From positions 1-13,037 of the forward strand of contig JAGQJJ010000044.1 in the NCBI GenBank assembly GCA_020430675.1: a DNA stretch of 13,037 nucleotides. Direction: 5' to 3'. This document shows, one piece after another, positions 1-6,913 of the stretch. The position numbers were made by a program, and so were the translations under genes. Under the pieces are notes generated by a model. That model saw only the letters and a list, made by a program, of their open reading frames with translations, was not told the DNA's origin and did not search any database. Each line of letters begins with the position of its first letter. The first letter of the stretch is position 1. The DNA comes from Myxococcales bacterium (GTDB lineage Bacteria; Myxococcota; Bradymonadia; UBA7976; UBA1532).

Positions 1-3000
1 ATTGTGGCAACGATGGCGAGCTCGTCGGCGGTGGCCCCGAGGTGGTTTACAGCTTCGTGTCCCCGGCCGATGGCCAGGTGTGCCTGAGCACCGCCGGGTC
101 GGCTTTTGACACCGTGCTCTACGTCCGCTCGGCGTGCATCGATCCGGTCACCGAGCTGGCCTGCAACGACGACGCCCGCGAGGATCTCACCTCGGGCCTG
201 ACGCTCGATGTGGCCGCGGGCGCGGAGTACTACATCTTTGTCGATGGCTATGATGAGGCCGAGTTCGGCGCGTTCTCGCTGAGCGTGGCGCCGGGCGCCT
301 GCCCCATCGAGTGTGCCGAGGATCTGGACTGCCGGGGTGGTCAAGTCTGCCTCGACGGCATCTGCACCGATCCGCCTCCCGAGTGCGCCAACGACGGCGA
401 TTGCCCGGATGGCGAGGTCTGCCAGGACGGCCGGTGCTTCGCTTGCTTCGTCGACGACGACTGCGGCCCGAACGCCGCTTGCGTCGACGGCGAGTGCGTG
501 CCGGCGCCGCCCGAGTGCTTCATGGACTTCGATTGCCTCGACGGTCAGATCTGCGATGTGGCGACCCAGCGGTGCGTCGATCCCGAGTGCGTGATCGACG
601 ATGACTGCGGCGGCGACATCTGCAGCAATGGCCGTTGCGTGCCGCCTCCGCCCGGCTGTGATGCGGCGCAGCCCATCGCCGTCGGCGACGTGGTGCAAGG
701 CGCGACCGCCGGTCCGGACCGGCTCCAGCAGGCCGACCCGCTGTGCACCGTCGGAGAAGGCGCCAGCGGCCCCGAGGCGGTTTTTGTGCTTCAGGTGCCG
801 GTCGACGGCGATGTCTGCGTCAGCTCGGCCGGCTCGGCGATCGACACCATCGTGTACGTGCGCGCCGGCGCCTGTGATGATGGCGCCGCCGAGGTGGGCT
901 GCAGCGACGACAACCCCGACCTGACCGGCGAGCCGCGCAGCTCGGCGCTGACCGTGGGCGCCACCGCCGGCACCGCCTACTACATCATCGTTGACGGCTT
1001 CGGCGGCGCCGCGGGTGACTTCACCCTGAGCGTGCAGCCCGGCCCCTGCGTCCCGCCGCCCGACTGCTTGCAGGACGGCGACTGCCTCGGTGGCTTCTGC
1101 GTGGACGGCTCGTGCGTGGAGTGCCGCAATGACGGCGACTGCGCGCCGGGTGACGTCTGCAACCCTGAAGGCATCTGCCTGCCGCCCATCGTGGACTGCG
1201 CGGCCGACGCCCTGCCCATCGCGGCGGGTGACACCGTGCAGGGCAGCACCGTTGATGCGCCGGGCGCCCAGGGTGGCTCCTGCGGCAACTCGCAGAACTC
1301 GCCCGACGTGGCGTACGCCTTTGCGCCCGGCGGCGATGGCACGTTCTGCGTGTCGACCCGCGGCTCGGGCTACGACACCGTGCTGCACATTCGCGGCGAC
1401 GTCTGCGGCGATCCGGCCGCCGAGGTGGCCTGCAATGATGACAACGGCGCCATCGCGGGCGGTCTGCAGTCGGCGATCGAGTTCGACGCGGCCGGGGGCA
1501 CGACGTATTACATCTTCGTCGACGGCTTCAACGGCGCTGCGGGTGACTACACCCTGAACGTCGCGGCCGGGCCTTGCGTGCCCCCGCCGGAATGCGCGGT
1601 CGACGAGGACTGTGGCTTGGGTGAGGTCTGCCAGGACGGCCAGTGCGTGGTGCCGCCCGACTGCATCGAAGACGCGGATTGCGCGCCGGGCGAGCTGTGC
1701 CTCGAGGGCGCCTGTGTGGTGGGTGACTGCCGCATCGACGCCGACTGCGCGCCGGGCCTGACCTGCGTGAACAACGCCTGTCGTGACATCGGTGGCGTCG
1801 GCACCTGCGATGACTTCAACGTCATCGACGCCGGTGACACCGTGCAGGGCACCACCGCCGGCGCGCCGTCGGTCCAGGGCGCGACCTGCGGCGGCAACGC
1901 GGCGAGCCCCGAGTCGGTGTTCGCCTTCGCGGGCGACGGCGAGTTCTGCGTCAGCCTGCGCGGCAGCGCCTACGACACCGTGCTGCACGTCCGCGGTGAT
2001 GCGTGTGACGATCCGGCCGCGGAGGTGGCTTGCAACGACGACAACGCGGCGATCGCAGGCGGTCTCCAGTCGGCGCTCACCCTGAACGCCGATCCGGCGG
2101 TGGTGTACTTCATCTTCGTCGACGGCTTCGGCGCGGACGAGTCGGGTGACTTCACCCTCTCGGTCACCGCCGGACCTTGCGTGCCGCCGCCCGAGTGTGT
2201 CGCGGACGGGGACTGCGCGCCCGGCGAGGTGTGCCTCGAAGGCCAGTGCGTGGTTCCGCCTGACTGCCTCGCTGATGCCGACTGCGCGCCGGGCGAGCTC
2301 TGCCTCGATGGCGCTTGCGTGGTGGGCGATTGCCGCGACGACGCGGACTGCGCGCCGGGCCTGACCTGCGTGAACAACAGCTGCCGCGATCTGGCCGGCG
2401 TCGGCACCTGCGATGACTTCAACGTCATCGACGTCGGCGACTCGGTCGATGGCACCACGGCCGGCGCCCCGTCGAACCACGGGGCGACCTGTGGCTCCAA
2501 CGCGGGCAGCCCGGAGTCGGTGTTTGCCTTCGCCGGTGACGGCGAGGTATGCGTCAGCACGCAGGGCAGCGCCTATGACACGGTGCTGCACATTCGGGCC
2601 GACAACTGCGCCGACCCGGCCGCCGAAGTGGCTTGCGCCGATGACAGCGCGGACCTGACCGGTGAACTGCGGACGTCGGCGATCACGCTGAACGCCGATC
2701 CGGCGGTGGTGTACTTCATTTTCGTCGACGGCTTTGGCGCCAACTCGTCGGGCGACTTCACCCTGACCGTGACCGACGGCGCCTGTCAGGCGGCGCCGGA
2801 GTGCGTGCAGGACGCGGACTGCTTCGCTGGCGAGGTCTGCCTCGACGGTCAGTGCGTGGTGCCGCCCGAGTGCGTGGACGACGCGGACTGCGCCGCGGGC
2901 GAGCTCTGCATCGGTGGTGGCTGCGTCGTTGGCAACTGCCGCGACGACGCCGACTGCCTGCCGGGCGAGCTCTGCATCGACAACGGTTGCTTGCAGCCGC

Positions 3001-4001
3001 CTGAGGCGGGCACCTGCGATGCGCCGGCGCCCTATCAGGTCGGCACGGTGGTCACTGGCAGCACCACGGGGGGCGTCAACCTCATCAGTGACGCCACTTG
3101 CGGCGGCGGTGGCGCCGGACCGGACTCGGTCTACGCCTTCACCGCGCGCGGCGATGGCCCCGTCTGCCTGTCGTTGGCCGGTTCGTCCTACGACACCGTC
3201 CTCTCGGTGCGGGTCGATCCGTGCGGGGACGCCGCGTCGGAAGCGATTTGCAACGACGACGCCGTCGGTCTTCAGTCGCGGCTCGAGTTGGCCGCGACCG
3301 CCGGCACCACCTACTACGTGGTCGTCGACGGCTTCGGTGGCGCCAACGGTGACTATCGGCTCAGCAGCTCGGCGGGCACCTGCGCGGCGGCGCCGCCTCC
3401 GCAGTGCGATGACAACACCGACTGCTTCGGCGACGGTGAAGTCTGCGTGGACGGTGCCTGCGTGCAGGCGCCGGACTGCCTGCAGGACGCGGACTGCGCC
3501 GATGGCGTCTGCGTCGCGGGGGCCTGCGTGGAGTGCCGCGCCGACGGCGACTGCGCGCCTGGCGATGTGTGCCGCGAAGGCGCCTGCGTACCGCCGCCGG
3601 TGCTGGCGGGCACCTGCGCTCAGCCGACGCCCATCCCCGGACCCGGTGTGTTCAACGGCTCGACGGACGGCGCTGAATCGCTCAACGGCGCGAGCTGTGC
3701 GGGCGGCGCCGGCAGCCCCGAGGCGGTGTTTGTGCTCAACGGGAACGGGCAGCCCTTCTGCCTGAGCCTGGAGGGCTCCGACTACGACACCGCGTTGTTC
3801 GTGCGCACCGCTTGCGGTGATCAGAACAGCGAGGTCATCTGCAACGATGACAACGGTGGCGGTGGTCTCTGGTCGCGGCTGACGCTCAACACCGCGGCCA
3901 ACACGCCCTACTTCGTCTTCGTCGACGGCTACTTCAGCCAGTTCGCCGGTGGCAACAGCGGCAACTACCTGCTGACCGTGGCCGCGGGCGCCTGCCCCTG
4001 A
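1..4001 (+). CDS. Giant secreted Cys-rich repeat protein (PPC-like domains plus Cys/Asp-rich modules), 5' truncated
   Basis: The reading frame is open to the left edge from base 3, and the first visible residues (CGNDGELVGGGPEVVYSF) match the interior of a repeat unit. The GTG at 42 is therefore not a start, and the gene begins outside the window. 1332 residues are visible. Seven beta-rich units of about 120-130 residues share a core like YDTVLxVR...C...E(V/L)xCNDD...L.AG..YYxxVDGF...G(D/N)(F/Y).LxV..G.C, resembling the bacterial pre-peptidase C-terminal (PPC) fold. The first unit is partial. Between them are 19 modules of the form (E/D)CxxDxDCxxGxxCxxGxC, grouped 5-2-3-3-3-3. The many paired Cys and acidic residues suggest a disulfide-bonded, possibly Ca-binding, extracellular or surface protein. 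It ends directly after the seventh unit (GNYLLTVAAGACP), with no MYXO-CTERM or other sorting tail. Similar architectures are known in myxobacterial secreted proteins. The ligand or partner cannot be read from the sequence; adhesion or a surface scaffold is only a guess. Confidence 0.88.
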   Translation, partial: CGNDGELVGGGPEVVYSFVSPADGQVCLSTAGSAFDTVLYVRSACIDPVTELACNDDAREDLTSGLTLDVAAGAEYYIFVDGYDEAEFGAFSLSVAPGACPIECAEDLDCRGGQVCLDGICTDPPPECANDGDCPDGEVCQDGRCFACFVDDDCGPNAACVDGECVPAPPECFMDFDCLDGQICDVATQRCVDPECVIDDDCGGDICSNGRCVPPPPGCDAAQPIAVGDVVQGATAGPDRLQQADPLCTVGEGASGPEAVFVLQVPVDGDVCVSSAGSAIDTIVYVRAGACDDGAAEVGCSDDNPDLTGEPRSSALTVGATAGTAYYIIVDGFGGAAGDFTLSVQPGPCVPPPDCLQDGDCLGGFCVDGSCVECRNDGDCAPGDVCNPEGICLPPIVDCAADALPIAAGDTVQGSTVDAPGAQGGSCGNSQNSPDVAYAFAPGGDGTFCVSTRGSGYDTVLHIRGDVCGDPAAEVACNDDNGAIAGGLQSAIEFDAAGGTTYYIFVDGFNGAAGDYTLNVAAGPCVPPPECAVDEDCGLGEVCQDGQCVVPPDCIEDADCAPGELCLEGACVVGDCRIDADCAPGLTCVNNACRDIGGVGTCDDFNVIDAGDTVQGTTAGAPSVQGATCGGNAASPESVFAFAGDGEFCVSLRGSAYDTVLHVRGDACDDPAAEVACNDDNAAIAGGLQSALTLNADPAVVYFIFVDGFGADESGDFTLSVTAGPCVPPPECVADGDCAPGEVCLEGQCVVPPDCLADADCAPGELCLDGACVVGDCRDDADCAPGLTCVNNSCRDLAGVGTCDDFNVIDVGDSVDGTTAGAPSNHGATCGSNAGSPESVFAFAGDGEVCVSTQGSAYDTVLHIRADNCADPAAEVACADDSADLTGELRTSAITLNADPAVVYFIFVDGFGANSSGDFTLTVTDGACQAAPECVQDADCFAGEVCLDGQCVVPPECVDDADCAAGELCIGGGCVVGNCRDDADCLPGELCIDNGCLQPPEAGTCDAPAPYQVGTVVTGSTTGGVNLISDATCGGGGAGPDSVYAFTARGDGPVCLSLAGSSYDTVLSVRVDPCGDAASEAICNDDAVGLQSRLELAATAGTTYYVVVDGFGGANGDYRLSSSAGTCAAAPPPQCDDNTDCFGDGEVCVDGACVQAPDCLQDADCADGVCVAGACVECRADGDCAPGDVCREGACVPPPVLAGTCAQPTPIPGPGVFNGSTDGAESLNGASCAGGAGSPEAVFVLNGNGQPFCLSLEGSDYDTALFVRTACGDQNSEVICNDDNGGGGLWSRLTLNTAANTPYFVFVDGYFSQFAGGNSGNYLLTVAAGACP
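1590..2795 (+). repeat. Two-copy in-gene tandem duplication, 603-base period
   Basis: Within the giant Cys-rich gene, the block of three Cys modules plus one PPC-like unit at about 1590-2192 is followed by a close copy at about 2193-2795. The two are in register at an offset of exactly 603 bases (201 codons). For example, the stretch encoding GVGTCDDFNVID begins near 1794 and again near 2397, and NADPAVVYFIFVDGFGA occurs in both. The other units in the gene are clearly more diverged, so this looks like the most recent unit duplication. The outer limits are approximate because the linker modules resemble each other throughout. Confidence 0.8.
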
Positions 4002-4008
4002 GCCGGCC

Positions 4009-4033
4009 GGCGCGCGGCTCCGTGCCGCGCGCC
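4009..4033. terminator. Perfect 10-bp GC hairpin between convergent genes
   Basis: GGCGCGCGGC (4009-4018) and GCCGCGCGCC (4024-4033) are exact reverse complements around the loop TCCGT. The hairpin starts 8 bases after the stop of the giant repeat gene. The following bases are pyrimidine-rich (CACCCCTTCCTCC) but there is no true T-run, so this is a plausible but non-canonical terminator. It could also work on the opposite strand, for the PilT-like gene that ends at 4125. The rest of the intergenic region (4034-4124) shows no feature I recognise. Confidence 0.5.
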
Positions 4034-4124
4034 GCCACCCCTTCCTCCAGCTGCCACATCGGTTGGCCCGGGTCTCGGGCGTCCAGCAGCTATTCCGTTT
4101 GAGCTGAGCAGAAGCCCGGCGTTC

Positions 4125-5807
4125 CTAGCCCTCGCCGAGCTGCATCTTCAGGTGGCTCGGGTCACGCGCCACCTGCAGCGCGACCTCGCGGCTGATCAGC
4201 CCCTGCCGCGTCAGGTTGGCCAGCGAGGTGTCGAACGGCAGCATGCCCTCGCGGCGGCCGCTCTGCATCACGGTGCTGAGCTGGTGGGTGCGACGCTCGC
4301 GAATCATGTTTGCGATCGCATAGTTGGCGCGCAAGATCTCGACCGCGGGCACCCGCCCCAGGCCGTCGACGGTGGGCAGCAGACGTTGGGTGACCAGCGC
4401 CCGCAGCACGTCGGCCAGCTGATGCCGAATCTGCGACTGCTGGTGCTCGGGGAAGACATCGATCATGCGGTCGATCGCCTGGCTGACGCTGCCGCTGTGC
4501 AGCGTTGAGAGCACCAGGTGCCCCGTCTCGGCGGCGGTGATCGTCGCGGCGATGGTGTCGAGGTCGCGCATCTCGCCCACCAGGATGATGTCGGGCGCCT
4601 CGCGCAGCGCAGCGCGCAGGCCGTCGGCGAAGCTCGCGACGTGCACCCCGATCTCGCGCTGGTGGATCAGGCTGAGCTTGTCACCGAAGAGATACTCGAC
4701 CGGATCCTCAAGCGTGATGATGTGGCTGCGCCGCGTTGTATTGACGTGCTCGATGAGCACCGAGAGCGTCGTCGACTTGCCCGAGCCGGTCGGCCCCGCC
4801 AGGAGCACCAGGCCGCTGGGGAAGTCGACCAGCTCGCTGAGCTGCTGCGGCAGGCGCAGCGCCTCGAAGTCGGGCACCTGATCCCAGATGGGCCGAAATG
4901 CGGCGGCGAGGCCGGTCATGGTCTTGAAGACGTTGACCCGAAAGCGATCCTGCCGCCCGCCTTCGCCAGCGACGTCGAGCGCCACGTCGAGGCTGCCGGT
5001 CTCTTCCAGGTGGGCCCGTCGGGCGTCGGTCAACGTGGCGCCGAGCGCGCCGAGGATGTCATCGGCGCTGAACGTCGCCCCCGCGATCGAGCGATACTGC
5101 GACGCCAGCCGGACGCGCGCTTCGCGGTCGGTCGAGACCACCAGGTCCGAGATGCGCTGGACCACCACCTGGCGCAGAATCTTGGTGATCGAGCGCTCAC
5201 AGCCGCGGAACAGGGTCAGGACCGGTCCGCCGGGTTCGCTCATCGAGCCCTGCGAGCGCCCGTCGGCGAGCACCTCGCCCGCGCTTGAAGGCGATGGTCC
5301 GCCGGCGGCTTCGGTCGCTGGTTTGTCGACCCGCGGGGGCTCGAGCAGCGGTCGAGCGCGCTCGATGCTGATGCTCGACGCGACCTGCGGATTGCTCGCG
5401 CGACTCGGGATGCCCGCCGGCAGCCCTGGCCGCGGCTCACCGGGCCGGCTCATGCGTCTGGGCGGTGCCGCCGCCGGCGCATCCATCGAGGCATCGGGCC
5501 CGTCGGCCGATCGGAAGGCGATGGCCAGGCCATCGGACAGCCGCCGCACGCGAAAGCGAATGCGGCCGATGCGACTGCCCGCGTATTCCCCGTCGACCAG
5601 ACCGCGGCCGGTCAACACCGCGAGCTGCTCCGAGTCGAGCAGCTGCTCGATCAGCTTCGCCAGCATGTCGCCTTCGATCGGCGTGGTCTCGGGGATGGCG
5701 CGCGTCTCGCCCTTGTGCACGAGGAACGGCGCTTGACCTGGGCGCAGCTGCAGCGAGTCTGCACCCTTGGTCACCATCTGCTGGAGCATGTCGTTGAGGC
5801 TGGGCAC
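4125..5807 (-). CDS. PilT-family (type IV pilus retraction-type) ATPase with a duplicated N-terminal domain
   Basis: 560 residues from GTG 5807; PilT proteins are usually about 350-420. A PilT-type N domain (about 1-102, beginning VPSLNDMLQQMVTKGADSLQL) is followed by a Pro/Ala/Ser-rich linker (about 103-198). A second N domain (about 205-307: SITKILRQVV...ISDLVVS...DRFRVNVF) leads into a complete catalytic domain. That domain has Walker A GPTGSGKST (338-346), the Asp box ITLEDPVEY (364-372), Walker B PDIILVGEMRD (405-415) and the His box HLVLSTLHS (430-438). All catalytic residues are present, so it should be an active hexameric cytoplasmic motor powering pilus retraction or a related machine. 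The start is GTG 5807 because GGAGG lies 5 bases upstream and the N domain begins there. An in-frame ATG at 5864 would add 19 residues but has no ribosome binding site. It is last of three minus-strand genes, 159 bases after the YARHG gene. No pilB or other pilus gene is in view. Confidence 0.9.
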   Translation of the reverse strand: MPSLNDMLQQMVTKGADSLQLRPGQAPFLVHKGETRAIPETTPIEGDMLAKLIEQLLDSEQLAVLTGRGLVDGEYAGSRIGRIRFRVRRLSDGLAIAFRSADGPDASMDAPAAAPPRRMSRPGEPRPGLPAGIPSRASNPQVASSISIERARPLLEPPRVDKPATEAAGGPSPSSAGEVLADGRSQGSMSEPGGPVLTLFRGCERSITKILRQVVVQRISDLVVSTDREARVRLASQYRSIAGATFSADDILGALGATLTDARRAHLEETGSLDVALDVAGEGGRQDRFRVNVFKTMTGLAAAFRPIWDQVPDFEALRLPQQLSELVDFPSGLVLLAGPTGSGKSTTLSVLIEHVNTTRRSHIITLEDPVEYLFGDKLSLIHQREIGVHVASFADGLRAALREAPDIILVGEMRDLDTIAATITAAETGHLVLSTLHSGSVSQAIDRMIDVFPEHQQSQIRHQLADVLRALVTQRLLPTVDGLGRVPAVEILRANYAIANMIRERRTHQLSTVMQSGRREGMLPFDTSLANLTRQGLISREVALQVARDPSHLKMQLGEG

Positions 5808-5835
5808 GGCTCCCTCCGGTCTCGCTGCTGTCGGC

Positions 5836-5841
5836 AGTGTA
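5836..5841 (-). promoter_or_regulatory. Possible -10 element upstream of the PilT-like gene
   Basis: On the minus strand, TACACT (reading 5841 to 5836) lies 28 bases before the GTG start at 5807 and just upstream of the GGAGG at 5817-5813. No convincing -35 hexamer is present at the usual distance, so this is weak. If real, it would give a short leader with a good ribosome binding site, and it would rule out the longer ATG start at 5864. The remaining 5842-5966 holds only the small hairpin described separately. Confidence 0.25.
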
Positions 5842-5941
5842 GACCGAAGTGGCCGGGAGATCATCGAACCGTGGCCTGCATGTCCGCCGTGTCGCGAAGG
5901 CGCCCCGCGCGTGGTCCGGAACCACCGCGCGGCGCCGTCAG

Positions 5942-5957
5942 CGCCCCGACCGGGGCG
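5942..5957. other. Small GC inverted repeat after the YARHG gene
   Basis: CGCCCC (5942-5947) and GGGGCG (5952-5957) pair around a 4-base loop, 9 bases beyond the stop of the minus-strand YARHG gene. No T-run follows on the minus strand. It may be a weak terminator or attenuator between that gene and the PilT-like gene, or simply a chance feature of GC-rich sequence. Confidence 0.25.
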
Positions 5958-5966
5958 TCGCGCTCA

Positions 5967-6797
5967 TCAAGCGGCAAACATCCAGTGGTCGTCGCCGTAC
6001 TCTTCCTTCTGATGCTGCTCGTCGGTCAGCGGGCCGCCCACCTCGTCTTCGACGGAGCGGATCAGCTTCACGTTGCGCCAGTCGAGCGGCGTCAGCTTCG
6101 CGGTCGTGTACTTGGGGTCGATCTGGTACCAGTCGGTCGCCGCGAAGTACTCGCGCAGCAGGTCGGACTTGAACGCATAACCGCGGCGCGCAAACACCAT
6201 GTTGCGCAAGATGCGCAGGTCGCGCCGCGACATGTTCTCGAGCTGCGCTTTGGTCAGCTGCTTGTCCAACAGGCGCGGATCTTCCAGCGGCGAACGGTCG
6301 GTCTCCGGCGCTGCCTGATCCCCCAGCCACCGCCCCAGCCGCTGCGAGAGCAGGTGCATCTCGATCTGCATCTCTGGGGTCACGTCGCCCTCGGCCATCT
6401 TGGCCTGGTACGCCTCGGCGCGCTTCTTGAGGACCTCGGGGGTCAATGCCGCCTCGTAGGTGGCGATCAGCTTGGCGTTCTGCCAGTCGAGCTTGCTGAT
6501 CTTGCTCGCGTCGGCCTTGCCCTGCGCCTTGTACCAGGGCTGGGCGCGGAAGTAGGTGTCGAGCCACTTCCGCCGGAAGGTATTGCCGGCACGGGCGAAG
6601 ATCACGTTGCGCATGAGCGAAAGCTCGCGCAGCGTGCGCCCTTCGAGGTCGGCCGGGGTCAGCGCGCGATCGAAGTAGAACGCTGGCGAATACGTCAGCC
6701 CGACGACGGGCGGCGTGGTCGGGGTCGGGGGCGGTTGGGCCCAGGCGGGCATGGCGACAAAGAGCGTGGCCACGCCGACTTTCCTCCAGGATCTCAA
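5967..6797 (-). CDS. Secreted protein with two YARHG domains
   Basis: 276 residues from TTG 6797. The start was chosen because GGGAGG (6808-6803) sits 5 bases upstream and the product begins with a clean signal peptide: basic MRSWRK, hydrophobic VGVATLFVAM, then PAWA with cleavage expected before Q21. An in-frame upstream extension to 7019 would add an Arg-rich stretch overlapping the preceding gene and is unlikely. Two copies of the YARHG motif follow: residues about 51-115 (NVIFARAGNTF...YFRAQPWYK...LDWQNAKLI) and about 186-250 (NMVFARRGYAF...YFAATDWYQ...LDWRNVKLI). A charged helical spacer lies between them. YARHG is an extracellular or periplasmic domain of unknown biochemical role. There is no lipobox Cys, so it is probably soluble and exported. 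It lies 116 bases after the membrane-protein gene and 159 bases before the PilT-like gene, on the same strand. Confidence 0.85.
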   Translation of the reverse strand: MRSWRKVGVATLFVAMPAWAQPPPTPTTPPVVGLTYSPAFYFDRALTPADLEGRTLRELSLMRNVIFARAGNTFRRKWLDTYFRAQPWYKAQGKADASKISKLDWQNAKLIATYEAALTPEVLKKRAEAYQAKMAEGDVTPEMQIEMHLLSQRLGRWLGDQAAPETDRSPLEDPRLLDKQLTKAQLENMSRRDLRILRNMVFARRGYAFKSDLLREYFAATDWYQIDPKYTTAKLTPLDWRNVKLIRSVEDEVGGPLTDEQHQKEEYGDDHWMFAA

Positions 6798-6913
6798 GGT
6801 GTCCTCCCGCGCGCGCTCCGGTGCGCGTCGCGCTTCGAGCATCGCATGGGCGGGGGCATCGGCGGAAGCGGCGCCCGCTGGGGTGAGGGAATGCGCGGCT
6901 CGGCGCGCAGCGG

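Noticed and set aside
1..4001. Regular repeats that could suggest a CRISPR array or satellite
   Set aside because: The repeats are long, imperfect, in frame and codon-structured, encoding protein modules. There are no short identical repeats with unique spacers.
42..4001. GTG at 42 as the start of the giant gene
   Set aside because: The frame is open to the left edge and the residues before it continue a repeat unit (CGNDGELVGGGPE), so the gene is truncated by the window.
3960..4001. A MYXO-CTERM or similar sorting signal at the end of the giant protein
   Set aside because: The protein stops directly after the last PPC-like unit (TVAAGACP); there is no Cys-Gly-rich motif, hydrophobic helix or basic tail.
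5808..5864. ATG at 5864 as the start of the PilT-like gene
   Set aside because: No ribosome binding site is near it, and the extra 19 residues do not match the PilT N domain. GTG 5807 has GGAGG at the right distance.
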